Origin: Methanocorpusculum sp.
GTDB lineage: Archaea > Halobacteriota > Methanomicrobia > Methanomicrobiales > Methanocorpusculaceae
Direction of reading: 5' to 3'
NCBI GenBank assembly: GCA_017399555.1
Contig: JAFQBW010000017.1
Location: forward strand, 53,395 to 117,394
Length of the DNA: 64,000 nt
Shown here: one piece after another, positions 51,079 to 59,993 of the stretch
Layout of the letters: every line of letters starts with the position of its first letter
How positions within the stretch are numbered: position 1 is the first letter of the stretch
Notes under the pieces: generated by a model
Databases searched by the model: none
What the model was told of the DNA's origin: nothing
Seen by the model: only the letters and a program-made list of their open reading frames with translations
Made by a program: the position numbers and the translations under genes

Positions 51079-51363
51079 TTATGCTCCCTTGGTCTCAATA
51101 GCGCGAAGGACAACCTTCAGGGACGGGGTCTGCGGAGTGTATGCTCCACCTGCGTACTTGTATCCGCATTTCTTGCATTCCCAGATTCCGGTTCCGACAC
51201 GCTTGACTGCAACAGTGTCGCATTTTGGACAGAGGTGCTTTGCGCGGGAAATCTTCTCGCTCTCATTTACCAGTTTGCGGCCGAAACGACCGTATCTCGG
51301 ACCAAAGCGTCCGGCACTGCCGGTGACGCGTCCCTTTGCTACGTGCTTGCTCTTGGATGCCAT
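51079..51363 (-). CDS. rpl37ae: Ribosomal protein L37Ae (eL43)
   Basis: A 94-residue large-subunit protein with a zinc ribbon: [27 protein letters not shown] holds both Cys pairs. The basic N-terminus ([18 protein letters not shown]) is typical. A GGAGAAAT site lies upstream of the ATG. It is separated from SBDS by only 68 bases, where exosome genes stand in many other archaea. Confidence 0.96.
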   Translation of the reverse strand: MASKSKHVAKGRVTGSAGRFGPRYGRFGRKLVNESEKISRAKHLCPKCDTVAVKRVGTGIWECKKCGYKYAGGAYTPQTPSLKVVLRAIETKGA

Positions 51364-51431
51364 TTTTTATTTCTCCAGAAATATCTACTAATGTTAGTCT
51401 TCCATTAATTTAATAGTTGTGTGTCTTCCCC

Positions 51432-52136
51432 TTACTCAAGGATTTTCAAGAGTGCATCACCCTTTGCCGCGGCATTGGCAAGATTAAAGAAATCCTCCTG
51501 CATTCCTGCCGGAATTGAGACAACGCAAATCCACGAACCGTCATTCTGCCACTCGTTCTTTTCCATCTTGACATAGGATGCACCAGAGACCGCGCCGTAT
51601 GCACGGGCCGCATAGTCCATCGGGAACTTGGCGGCAATTCTCCTCTCCTCAAAGCTGATTGGAAGAATCGGGCGCAGTGCTTTGACGGTTTCCTTGACAA
51701 GATCATCAACGGACTTGAACGGATCAAAGTTCACGCGCACCTGCTCTAAAGCAAGTTCGATGCGCGTTACCGGATGCGGCAGACCGTTTTGCGGATTTAC
51801 TGCGTTTCTTGCAATGTAGGTGATAACGCGGTTTCTCTTCTCTTCCGTTAAGCGTCTTCTCTGGTCGGTTGTTAAGTGGATTTCTCCTTTCAGAATAATC
51901 TGTTTTGCAACCTCTTCAAAGACCGTGGACTTGAAGACTTTGAGTAAGTCCTCATCCGGGGACTTATCTCCGTGGGATGCGTTCTCGTACACATTCAGTG
52001 CCGCAACCGCATCCTCAATATCAATGCCTTCTGCCCCGTGGCGCATCTTGTCTGCAAGCTCCGGATCAACTAAAATCTCGAAGCGCAGACCATGACTTTC
52101 CAGGCGGGCAGTTACTGCATTGTCGAGCGGAATCAT
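51432..52136 (-). CDS. Ribosome maturation protein SBDS
   Basis: A 234-residue three-domain protein. The N-terminal FYSH domain has DNAVTARLESHGLRFEILVDP, followed by the helical middle domain (LTTDQRRRLTEEKRNRVITY) and a ferredoxin-like C-terminal domain (FEERRIAAKFPMDYAARAYG). In archaea and eukaryotes SBDS helps release aIF6/eIF6 from the large subunit. It starts four bases after the psmA stop. Confidence 0.95.
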   Translation of the reverse strand: MIPLDNAVTARLESHGLRFEILVDPELADKMRHGAEGIDIEDAVAALNVYENASHGDKSPDEDLLKVFKSTVFEEVAKQIILKGEIHLTTDQRRRLTEEKRNRVITYIARNAVNPQNGLPHPVTRIELALEQVRVNFDPFKSVDDLVKETVKALRPILPISFEERRIAAKFPMDYAARAYGAVSGASYVKMEKNEWQNDGSWICVVSIPAGMQEDFFNLANAAAKGDALLKILE

Positions 52137-52140
52137 CCTC

Positions 52141-52968
52141 TTACTCCGCCTTCTCGTCAGACTTGACCGTCTTGGAGAACTTGGTCACTGCAGACTTCAC
52201 TTCGTCGGCAGTAAGCTTTCTGAAGGTCAGAATCTGCGTAGTGCTTCCGGTCGGCGACTCGACAACCTTCTTTACTGCACGCTTCTTCGAGTACTCTCCG
52301 GCGATTCCAATCTCGACAGTGTTCATATCGAACTTGCCTTCCGTTGCAGTATAGAGTGCTTTGAGACCTAAAAGGACTGCCTCTTCTGCGGATAAGCCTT
52401 CCTTGTACTCCTCTTCAAAGAGCTTCATGACTGCCTGTCTGCCGATTCCAATACCGGTTGCCATATATTCAAGAAGGGTTCCGGACGGGTCGGTCTCAAA
52501 GAGGCGGTAGTGTGCTTTGCCGTCTGCGCCGATGTCAACACCTGCAAGAAGCAGGGCAGTACCGTACGGACGTGCTCCGCCGAAGAGCGTATAGGTCTGC
52601 ATGTGGTCGCAGAGTTTCTTGGAAAGGGTTTCCACATCAATCGGCTCACCGTAGGTGATTCTGTTGCTCTGTGCTTCAACTCTTGCACGCTCGACAAGAG
52701 CACGTGCATCTCCGACAAGACCGGAGGAAGCGACACCGATGTGCTCATCAATCTTGAAAATCTTTTCAATCGACGATGGTTCAAGCAGGCGGGAACCTAC
52801 TCTCTTATCAACGAGCAGAACAACGCCGGAACGGCATTTAATACCGACCGCGGTCGTTCCGCGTTTGACAGCCTCACGGGCGTACTCAACCTGATAGAGT
52901 CTTCCGTCAGGAGAGAACATGGTAATAGCGCGGTCGTAGCCGCCCATCTGATATTGCTGTGGCTGCAT
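52141..52968 (-). CDS. psmA: Proteasome alpha subunit
   Basis: A 275-residue non-catalytic outer-ring subunit of the 20S proteasome. The N-terminal gate sequence [20 protein letters not shown] includes the YDR motif, and the alpha-ring helix follows ([16 protein letters not shown]). The activator-binding lysine region is in [19 protein letters not shown]. The C-terminal ~30 residues are charged and longer than in many archaea. CDC48 encoded in this window is a likely partner ATPase. Confidence 0.97.
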   Translation of the reverse strand: MQPQQYQMGGYDRAITMFSPDGRLYQVEYAREAVKRGTTAVGIKCRSGVVLLVDKRVGSRLLEPSSIEKIFKIDEHIGVASSGLVGDARALVERARVEAQSNRITYGEPIDVETLSKKLCDHMQTYTLFGGARPYGTALLLAGVDIGADGKAHYRLFETDPSGTLLEYMATGIGIGRQAVMKLFEEEYKEGLSAEEAVLLGLKALYTATEGKFDMNTVEIGIAGEYSKKRAVKKVVESPTGSTTQILTFRKLTADEVKSAVTKFSKTVKSDEKAE

Positions 52969-52986
52969 AGTTACTCCTTACTATAT

Positions 52987-53337
52987 TCAATCTTCATGAA
53001 GATATCTTTTCTCAACAGAGATACCTTTTTTCGCGCCGAGAACAGTTCCCGACGTCTTTACGGTCCGAAACACTGCAGGATGACCGCCTGCTTTGGTAAC
53101 ACAGGCAAGGGCTGCAGTCATTTCCAGTTCATGCCCTCTGCTGCAGCGGACAATCGCATACTCGCCTTCCGACCAGACAACTGCCGGATGAATGCAGGAA
53201 GCCCCCACATCACCGAAGAGGTCGCGGACAGAGTCTGCTGCCGCGCGGTAGATTTCCTTCTGCGTAATCTCGCCTGCCTCCACTTTAATTAAGATGTAGC
53301 GGCGGTTCTCGCGAAGCGTCGGCGGAAGCGGTCTCAT
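52987..53337 (-). CDS. rnp2: Ribonuclease P protein component 2 (Pop5-like)
   Basis: A 116-residue protein of the archaeal RNase P holoenzyme, which removes tRNA 5' leaders. It begins MRPLPPTLRENRRYILIKVE, the typical Pop5 N-terminus, and contains CSRGHELEMTAALACVTK. It forms a heterotetramer with Rpp30, whose gene (rnp3) lies just upstream with an ATGA overlap. Confidence 0.92.
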   Translation of the reverse strand: MRPLPPTLRENRRYILIKVEAGEITQKEIYRAAADSVRDLFGDVGASCIHPAVVWSEGEYAIVRCSRGHELEMTAALACVTKAGGHPAVFRTVKTSGTVLGAKKGISVEKRYLHED

Positions 53338-53963
53338 TCAACGACCTCCACAGTCTGCTTCGGATGCAGAAGAGAATCCACGGCATGCAGTGCCGAATAG
53401 ACCTCCGCACGTTCCATGCCGAATAAGGAACAGAGGGCAAGAGTCTCCTGCAGATTCTTCAGGCCCGCCGGAGTCTTTGCCGCGGAGGCGATGACAAGCG
53501 GGAACTGATACTTGCGCTGCAGTTTTAAGATATCTGCATAGTGCGAGAGTGCACTGCGGCGGGTTTTTGAATCAATGATTTTTCCAAGCTCTATGACTAA
53601 TGCCACATTATGCTGTGCCGCCATCTTGGCTGTGATGTGTTCAAAGCCTGCTTTCGGCAGCGCATCAAGACCTGCGAGCATATGAATGCCTTTGGTTGTA
53701 ATTGCTGTCCGGTTAAACGAGTTATCTCCTGCATCAGCAATCACCAGTGCTCCTTTCGGCGCCTTTCGAACTGCTCCAAGCAGCTCTTTTGCAGTCTTTG
53801 CAGAGATACGTTTTCCCTGGACTACATCGAGCGGCATATCCTCTGAAATTTCTGCATCGCAGACAATTACTCTGCGGTAACCGTTTTCATATGCGGTCTT
53901 GGAAAAATCAGAAAGAGAAAATGCGGACGAAACGTCAGGACAAATACATGCGTCAGTAATCAT
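53334..53963 (-). CDS. rnp3: Ribonuclease P protein component 3 (Rpp30-like)
   Basis: A 209-residue TIM-barrel-like subunit of RNase P. Features include YENGYRRVIVCDAEIS, DNSFNRTAITTKGIHMLAG and HNVALVIELGKIIDSKTRRS, followed by LVIASAAKTPAGLKNLQE. It lies between rpl15e and rnp2 on one transcript. Confidence 0.92.
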   Translation of the reverse strand: MITDACICPDVSSAFSLSDFSKTAYENGYRRVIVCDAEISEDMPLDVVQGKRISAKTAKELLGAVRKAPKGALVIADAGDNSFNRTAITTKGIHMLAGLDALPKAGFEHITAKMAAQHNVALVIELGKIIDSKTRRSALSHYADILKLQRKYQFPLVIASAAKTPAGLKNLQETLALCSLFGMERAEVYSALHAVDSLLHPKQTVEVVE

Positions 53964-53999
53964 AGATGAAAGGAAATAAGAAAAGATGAAATCAGGGGT

Positions 54000-54584
54000 T
54001 TACTTACCCTGATTGTTGTGGCAGCGGATGCTTGGGCGGCACTTTTCAGTTCCGATTCCGCGCTTGTGCTGTCCGCGTCCCTTTCTGCCTGCAGAGGTCT
54101 TTCCGCGGTAGACACGTCCCTTGGAGTTTGCGATCCATGCGAGGTTCTTGTCAGCAAGAACTGCCGGGGATGCGCGGTCAACAAGGATGACTTCGAAGTA
54201 TTTTGCTTTTCCGTCCTGTCCAACCCAGTAGGAGTTTAAAACTTCCATGTTCGGGTAGCGGTTCTGTGCACGCTCTTCTGCGATGGATCTAAGGTTCTTT
54301 CCCGGGGTTGCCTTGCGCATTCCCATGCGGTTGGTTCTGCGTCCGCGGATGTAACGGGACTTTCTGCGGCCACCGCGGCGGACTGCTGCACGAACGACGA
54401 TGATGCCCTGCTTTGCTTTGTAGCCGAGGGATCGTGCTCTGTCGATACGGGTCGGGCGTTCGATACGGACGACAGCGCCCTGCTTGCGCCAGGTCTGCAT
54501 TCTCTCCCAGAGGAGTTTCTTTACACCGGATGCTGCTGGTTTCTTCCATGCATCACGGACATATCCATACATTGATTTAGACAT
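54000..54584 (-). CDS. rpl15e: Ribosomal protein L15e
   Basis: A 194-residue basic protein of the large subunit. Start 54584 ([16 protein letters not shown]) is supported by a GAGGTG site eight bases upstream; the ATG at 54596 sits inside that site. Family text includes [20 protein letters not shown] and [17 protein letters not shown]. It is the first gene of the superoperon; a minus-strand TTATATA at 54700-54706 is the likely promoter. Confidence 0.97.
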   Translation of the reverse strand: MSKSMYGYVRDAWKKPAASGVKKLLWERMQTWRKQGAVVRIERPTRIDRARSLGYKAKQGIIVVRAAVRRGGRRKSRYIRGRRTNRMGMRKATPGKNLRSIAEERAQNRYPNMEVLNSYWVGQDGKAKYFEVILVDRASPAVLADKNLAWIANSKGRVYRGKTSAGRKGRGQHKRGIGTEKCRPSIRCHNNQGK

Positions 54585-54699
54585 TTGTAGTTTCACCTCA
54601 AGGTTCAGCCGTTAGAATTTCTATATCGGCTACATTCCTTTTGATATGTTTAGTCAGCGTGTACAGCTGTAAACTCTATATTATTGGGTCGAAGTTGTA

Positions 54700-54706
54700 T
54701 ATAACA
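54700..54706 (-). promoter_or_regulatory. TATA element of the rpl15e superoperon
   Basis: Minus-strand TTATATA within GTGTTATATACAAC, about 115 bases before the rpl15e start, gives a leader near 90 bases. It drives rpl15e-rnp3-rnp2-psmA-SBDS and probably the genes beyond. Confidence 0.5.
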
Positions 54707-54780
54707 CTCTCGCGGACAGCAGGATTTCCTGCATCAGCAATCCACGAGATTATTTATAGTATAGTCCCCGAGTATCTATC

Positions 54781-55191
54781 ATGAAGGCATATCACATTGT
54801 TACAGCCCTGCTTCTGGCATGCCTCTGCATTGCCCCGGCAGCAGCCGCAGACGCATACCCGATTGTCGGCGAATGGGGCGGAATCGGCTCCACACAGTTC
54901 CTGTTCTTTACGATAGACTGTGCATCCGCAATCGCAGAACTGTATGCAGACGGCACCGGAACAGTCACCGGCAGTGTGAGTATATTATTCCTCGATATCC
55001 TTTCCGTGCAAAATGAACCACTTACCTGGAAGAAAACCGAAGAAAACCAGTATTCCATAACTGCCTGCGGAGTTACTGTCCCTGTAACCTATAATCCGGA
55101 TATGGATATGCTGAAAGGTTCGGTATCTACCGCTCAGCTTGGCGCAGAATTTGACCTCACTATTTCCGGAATAGCAGTCCGGCACGTCTAA
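54781..55191 (+). CDS. Small secreted protein of unknown function
   Basis: A 136-residue protein. The first ~22 residues (MKAYHIVTALLLACLCIAPA then AAA) are a Sec signal peptide with an AxA cleavage site. The mature part begins DAYPIVGEWGGIGSTQFLFF and resembles a lipocalin- or META-like beta barrel in its G-x-W opening and final strands (FDLTISGIAVRHV). I do not recognise a family. A TTTATAGT element lies about 30 bases upstream. Confidence 0.6.
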   Translation: MKAYHIVTALLLACLCIAPAAAADAYPIVGEWGGIGSTQFLFFTIDCASAIAELYADGTGTVTGSVSILFLDILSVQNEPLTWKKTEENQYSITACGVTVPVTYNPDMDMLKGSVSTAQLGAEFDLTISGIAVRHV

Positions 55192-55311
55192 GCAAATCAC
55201 CCCCTTCTTTTTTTCATCCGGAAACTTCTGCAGAGCATCCCCTGCACCATACAGAAGAAATATACATTCAAACGCCCAATATAAACCCCGTATTTACCTC
55301 GGGGTAATTTA

Positions 55312-58047
55312 ATGCTCGAAAACGAATATCAGCTTGATTTCTTCAAAGAAAACGGATTTGTCAGAAAAATCTGTAAAAAGTGCGGAAGTCCGTTCTGGAC
55401 TCTTGACCCGAACCGTGAGGTTTGCGGTGACGCACCATGTGAACCATATCAGTTCATTGGAAACCCGATCTTTAAAAAGCACAGCTTACCGGAGATGCGC
55501 GAGGCATACCTCTCCTTCTTCGAGAAAAACGGACACACCAGAATCAACCGCTACCCGGTTGCTGCCCGCTGGAGAGACGACATCTACTTAACCATCGCCT
55601 CGATTGCGGACTTCCAGCCGTTTGTAACCAGCGGAGTCTGCCCGCCGCCGGCAAACCCCTTAACCATCTCCCAGCCGTGTATCCGCTTAAACGACCTTGA
55701 CAACGTCGGCCGTTCCGGCAGACACTTCACCTGCTTCGAGATGATGGCACACCACGCCTTCAACACTGACGAGCAGCCGATTTACTGGAAGGACAGATGC
55801 CTTGAACTCTGTACCGGCTTTGTCAACTCCGTCGGCGGAGATGTAACACAGCTCACCTTCAAGGAAAACCCGTGGTTCGGCGGAGGAAATGCAGGAGCAT
55901 CCGTTGAAGTATTAATGGGCGGTCTTGAAGTTGCAACGCTGGTCTTCATGAACCTCTCCCGCAAGAACTCCGGAAAACCGCCGGTCATGATTGACGGCAA
56001 GGACTACTACGAGATGCCGCTGAGAATCGTCGATACTGGATACGGTCTCGAGCGTTTCACCTGGGCATCCTGCGGAACCCCGACCGCATATGATGCAGTC
56101 TTCCCGGAGATGATTTCCCGTCTCTTAAACAACGCGGGAATGGAGCACTACCTCGACAATCCGGAGATTGAGCACATCTTAGGAAAGAATGCAGAGTTCG
56201 CCGGATTAATGGATATCAGAGGAGAGAAGATCAGCGACCTGCGCCGTCAGGTAGCAGACTACACCGGAATTTCCGTCTCCAAGCTTGAGGAGATTATTGT
56301 TCCGATGGAGAACATCTACGCGCTCTGCGACCACACCAGATGTCTTGCCTACATGCTCGGCGACTTAATCGTCCCGTCCAACGTCCGCGATGGATACCTG
56401 GCACGTATGGTGCTGCGCAGAAGCATCAGAATGATGCAGGAAGCAAAGGTCGATGACGACTTAGGCGAGTTAATCGTTGCCCAGATGGAGACTATCGGCC
56501 TTTCCAACTTCGAGCAGGAGCCGTCGATTGTCCGCGAGATTATTGCCCGCGAGGTCGAGAAGTACGAGGCAACGATTGCCCGCGGAACCAGAACCGTTCA
56601 GCGTCTTGGTCAGAACTATGTCAAGAAGAACGAGGAAGTCCCGCTTGCAGAGCTTATCACTCTCTATGACTCTCACGGTATTCCGGTTGACACCATCAAC
56701 AAGGTCTTAACCGAGACCGGCGCAAAGTTCGAGATTCCGGATGACTTCGAGTCCCAGATTGCGGACATGCACTCCGAAAACGAGGGGGAGAAGGCACCAA
56801 GCCCGCTTGCCAAGTACGAGGAGCGCATCGCAAAGCTTCCGGCAACCCGCAAGGCATACTATGAGCGCCCGGCAGATATGGAGTTCGAGGCAATCGTCCT
56901 CGACATTATGGATGACTACGTGGTTCTTGACGCAACCCTCTTCTATCCGGAAGGCGGAGGACAGCCGGCAGATACTGGTATGCTGGTTACGGCAAACAGC
57001 ATGGTCAGAGTCGAGAATGTCTTCAAGTCCGGCGATGTCATTCTCCACAAGGTAAATGACTTCAGCTTAAAGCGCGGAGATCGCGTCAAGGGAGTCCTTG
57101 ATGAGGAACGCCGCTGGGCTTTAATGCGCCACCACTCCGGAACCCACATGGTTCTCCGTGCGGCAAAGGAAGTTTTAGGTCCGCACATCCACCAGGCAGG
57201 TTCCCAGCTCTCCCCGGAGACCGCACGCTTAGACATCAGACACTACACGCACATTACTCCGGAGCAGATGAAGGAGATTGAGGTTCGTGCAAACCGTCTC
57301 GTGATGGAGAATCTCCCAACGGTAATCAAGGTCGAGCCGCGTGTAAAGGCTGAGCAGAAGTTCGGTTTCGCACTGTACCAGGGAGGAGTTCCGCCAGGAA
57401 AGGAGCTTCGTGTTGTCCAGATGGGTGCAGAGACGCAGGCCTGTGCCGGAACGCACTGTACCACGACTGGTGAAATCGGTCCAATCAAGCTGCTCCGTTT
57501 AGAGCACATTCAGGATGGTGTTGAGCGTATCGAGTTTGCCTGCGGATTTGCAGCACTTGATGCGATGCAGCACATTCAGTCTCTGTTAAATACTTCCGCA
57601 GATGCACTGTCCGTCCAGACGGAGAACCTGCCGGCAACGGTTGAGCGGTTCTTCTCCGAGTGGAAGGATCAGAGAAAGGAGATTGAAAAGCTCCGCGCAA
57701 AGATTGCCGAGCTTGAGCTTTCCCGCCTTGAGGGCATCGATGTAAACGGTGTCGAGGTTGTTATCAAGCAGATTGATGTCTCCCGCAAGGAGCTTGTCAG
57801 TGTTGCAGGTGCTGTCGGTGAACGCGGAGGCGTTGCTCTGCTGATTACAGCAGCAGACGGTATCGGCGTTGTTGCGGCATCTGGTTCTGATAAGGTTAAG
57901 GCAGGGCAGCTTGTTTCTGCTGTCTGTGCTGAACTCGGCGGAAAGGGCGGAGGTAAGGATACGATGGCACAGGGTGCCGGTACTGACGCTTCGAAGATTG
58001 GCGCTGCTTTATCAAAGGCTGAAGAGCTTATCCGCGGGATGCTCTGA
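55312..58047 (+). CDS. alaS: Alanyl-tRNA synthetase
   Basis: A 911-residue archaeal-type enzyme. The class II catalytic core has FFEKNGHTRINRYPV and the motif-2 region RSGRHFTCFEMMAHHAF. The editing domain has RHHSGTHMVLRAA (HxxxH) and CAGTHCTTTGEIGPIK (CxxxH), the zinc site that clears Ser- and Gly-tRNA(Ala). The C-terminal DHH-linked C-Ala part carries GGRGGGKDTMAQGAG-like Gly-rich sequence. An extra N-terminal zinc-like pair CKKCGS is archaeal. TATA AATATAAA at 55279 gives a nearly leaderless mRNA. Confidence 0.97.
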   Translation: MLENEYQLDFFKENGFVRKICKKCGSPFWTLDPNREVCGDAPCEPYQFIGNPIFKKHSLPEMREAYLSFFEKNGHTRINRYPVAARWRDDIYLTIASIADFQPFVTSGVCPPPANPLTISQPCIRLNDLDNVGRSGRHFTCFEMMAHHAFNTDEQPIYWKDRCLELCTGFVNSVGGDVTQLTFKENPWFGGGNAGASVEVLMGGLEVATLVFMNLSRKNSGKPPVMIDGKDYYEMPLRIVDTGYGLERFTWASCGTPTAYDAVFPEMISRLLNNAGMEHYLDNPEIEHILGKNAEFAGLMDIRGEKISDLRRQVADYTGISVSKLEEIIVPMENIYALCDHTRCLAYMLGDLIVPSNVRDGYLARMVLRRSIRMMQEAKVDDDLGELIVAQMETIGLSNFEQEPSIVREIIAREVEKYEATIARGTRTVQRLGQNYVKKNEEVPLAELITLYDSHGIPVDTINKVLTETGAKFEIPDDFESQIADMHSENEGEKAPSPLAKYEERIAKLPATRKAYYERPADMEFEAIVLDIMDDYVVLDATLFYPEGGGQPADTGMLVTANSMVRVENVFKSGDVILHKVNDFSLKRGDRVKGVLDEERRWALMRHHSGTHMVLRAAKEVLGPHIHQAGSQLSPETARLDIRHYTHITPEQMKEIEVRANRLVMENLPTVIKVEPRVKAEQKFGFALYQGGVPPGKELRVVQMGAETQACAGTHCTTTGEIGPIKLLRLEHIQDGVERIEFACGFAALDAMQHIQSLLNTSADALSVQTENLPATVERFFSEWKDQRKEIEKLRAKIAELELSRLEGIDVNGVEVVIKQIDVSRKELVSVAGAVGERGGVALLITAADGIGVVAASGSDKVKAGQLVSAVCAELGGKGGGKDTMAQGAGTDASKIGAALSKAEELIRGML

Positions 58048-58063
58048 GTTTTTTAACTCGGGG

Positions 58064-58200
58064 TAATTCTTTTTACTTTTTTTGGTTTTTGTTGGGTTGA
58101 TTGTCAGGTTTCATAGGAGCGTTTTTCCTACGCGAAAATAACACGAAACCAACGCGAAAAACGCCCTTACGGTGATTGGGAATATACCCAAAACACCACA
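58064..58200 (+). repeat. Dispersed 3' repeat, copy C
   Basis: Begins just after the alaS stop with a T-rich tract and TTGTTGGGTTGATTGTC, then TATAGGAGC-like sequence leading to GAGCGTTTTTCCTACGCG (58117-58134) and ACACGAAACCAACGCGAA (58141-58158). These two blocks occur in the same order and at similar spacing in copy B on the other strand. Same orientation as alaS. Confidence 0.8.
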
Positions 58201-58239
58201 CGAATTTATCCCCAAAAAACCCATTACTATACACGAACA

Positions 58240-59880
58240 ATGCTCTTCCTCGACTTCGCAAAAACCTGCCGGGAAATCGAAAAAATCTCCTCCCGCCTGG
58301 CAATGACCGACCTCCTCGCAGAAGTCTTCCCGCAGATTGCCGACGATGAACTCTCCATCTTCGTCCGCTTCGCCCGCGGCAAACTCTTCCCCGACTGGTC
58401 CGCCGAAAAACTCAACTTCGGCCCGTCACTCCTCTACGAAGCATTAGCGTACGTCATCGGCAAAAAACGCGAAGACGTCGTGCGTGCCATCAACAGCTCC
58501 GGAGACGCCGGAGAAGTCGTCGAAGAACTCCTCAACAAAAAACAGCAGACAACATTCTTCACCGAAGACTTAGAACTTGCAGACGTCTATGCCCGCTTCA
58601 TGCAGATGGCAAAAAGCTCCGGCAAAAAATCCCAGCAGGAACGCCTCCGGTCTGCACAATACCTCTTATCCAACGCGTCCCCCCTTGAAGGACGCTACCT
58701 CGCCCGCCTCATGCTCGAGGAAATGCGAATCGGCGTCGGCGAAGGAGTCGTAAAAGACGCCATTGCAAAATCCTTCGGCGTCCCGCAGGAAATCGTCGAA
58801 CACGCACACCAGGCATTAAACGACCTAGGAGAAGTCGCCCTCCTTGCAAAAACCAATCCGGCGCGGCTTGCAGAAGTCACCATCACCCCCTTCAAGCCCG
58901 TCAAAATGATGCTCGCACAGGCAGGCTCCATCTCCGGCATGGTAGAAACCCACGGGCAGCTTGCCGCCGAAAACAAATATGACGGAAGCCGCTTCCAGTT
59001 CCACAAAGTCGGAAACAAATGCGCCATCTACTCCCGCCGCCTCGAAGAAATGACCGCATCCCTTCCCGACGTCGTCGAACAGCTCAAAAATGCAACAACG
59101 CACGACGTCATCATCGACGGAGAAGTAATCGCCATCCTAAACGGCAAACCCATGCCCTTCCAGACCGTTCTTCGCCGGATTAGAAGAAAGCACGGCGTCG
59201 AAGAAGCAAAGGAAGAAATCGAACTGCGCCCCTGCGTCTTTGACATCCTCGTCTGTGACGGCAAAACCCTGATTGACCTGCCCTTAAAAGAGCGCCGGGC
59301 AGTTCTCGAAGAGGTCATGACCGACTTCATTGCCCCGCAGCTTGTAAGCGGTTCCGCAGAAGAGATAGAGCGCTACTACCACGAAGCCTTAGACGCCGGA
59401 AACGAAGGCATCATGCTCAAAGTCTTGGACGCGCCCTACCTCCCCGGAAACCGCGGAAAGCTCTGGATTAAGATTAAGCCGGAAGTGGACACCATCGACC
59501 TCGCAGTCACCGGCGCGGAATGGGGAGAAGGAAAACGTGCCAAAGTATTCGGCTCATTTGTTCTCGCCTGCCAGGATGAATCCGGAAACTTACTCGAAAT
59601 CTCCCGGGTCGCAACCGGAATCGACGACGCCATGCTGTCTCACTTATACGAACTCTTCAAAGACAGAATCATCGCCGAAAAAGGAAAGAGCGTCACCTTC
59701 GAGCCGGACGTCATCTTCGAAGTAGGCTACGCAGAGCTTCAGAAAAGCACCAACTACGAAGCAGGATATGCACTTCGCTTCCCCCGCTTTGTAAGACTCC
59801 GCGACGACAAAGACATCTCCGAGATTGAAACCATGGAGAGCCTTGCCCGCCGGTACTCTCTCCAGAACAAAGAAGAGTAA
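58240..59880 (+). CDS. lig: ATP-dependent DNA ligase
   Basis: A 546-residue replicative ligase. Residues ~1-210 are the DNA-binding domain; the nucleotidyltransferase motif I is [12 protein letters not shown] with adenylated Lys246. Motif III is RPCVFDILV, motif [12 protein letters not shown], and motif V WIKIKPE, followed by an OB fold ending [20 protein letters not shown]. Length is normal for archaeal Lig. It has its own promoter after repeat copy C. Confidence 0.96.
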   Translation: MLFLDFAKTCREIEKISSRLAMTDLLAEVFPQIADDELSIFVRFARGKLFPDWSAEKLNFGPSLLYEALAYVIGKKREDVVRAINSSGDAGEVVEELLNKKQQTTFFTEDLELADVYARFMQMAKSSGKKSQQERLRSAQYLLSNASPLEGRYLARLMLEEMRIGVGEGVVKDAIAKSFGVPQEIVEHAHQALNDLGEVALLAKTNPARLAEVTITPFKPVKMMLAQAGSISGMVETHGQLAAENKYDGSRFQFHKVGNKCAIYSRRLEEMTASLPDVVEQLKNATTHDVIIDGEVIAILNGKPMPFQTVLRRIRRKHGVEEAKEEIELRPCVFDILVCDGKTLIDLPLKERRAVLEEVMTDFIAPQLVSGSAEEIERYYHEALDAGNEGIMLKVLDAPYLPGNRGKLWIKIKPEVDTIDLAVTGAEWGEGKRAKVFGSFVLACQDESGNLLEISRVATGIDDAMLSHLYELFKDRIIAEKGKSVTFEPDVIFEVGYAELQKSTNYEAGYALRFPRFVRLRDDKDISEIETMESLARRYSLQNKEE

Positions 59881-59957
59881 CCGCAGGCTCGGACACACTG
59901 TATATTTATATTCAACCGCCCTATAATGAACTATCAATAACTCGGAGGAGGGAAAGA

Positions 59958-59993
59958 ATGTTTATCATCATCAAAGGGGGAGATACCAATTGA
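59958..59993 (+). CDS. Eleven-codon leader ORF upstream of the NhaC-type antiporter
   Basis: A strong GGAGGAGGG site (from 59943) precedes an ATG at 59958, and the frame reads MFIIIKGGDTN before TGA at 59991-59993. The TGA overlaps the antiporter ATG (59993) as TGATG. The GGGGGAG ribosome-binding site of the main gene lies inside this ORF. The layout suggests coupled translation. Whether the peptide itself matters is unknown. Confidence 0.5.
   Translation: MFIIIKGGDTN

Noticed and set aside
55298..58068. The 12-base direct repeat CTCGGGGTAATT flanking alaS
   Set aside because: It could hint at a target duplication, but alaS is essential, native in codon use and in no mobile context, so chance or shared promoter/terminator sequence is more likely.
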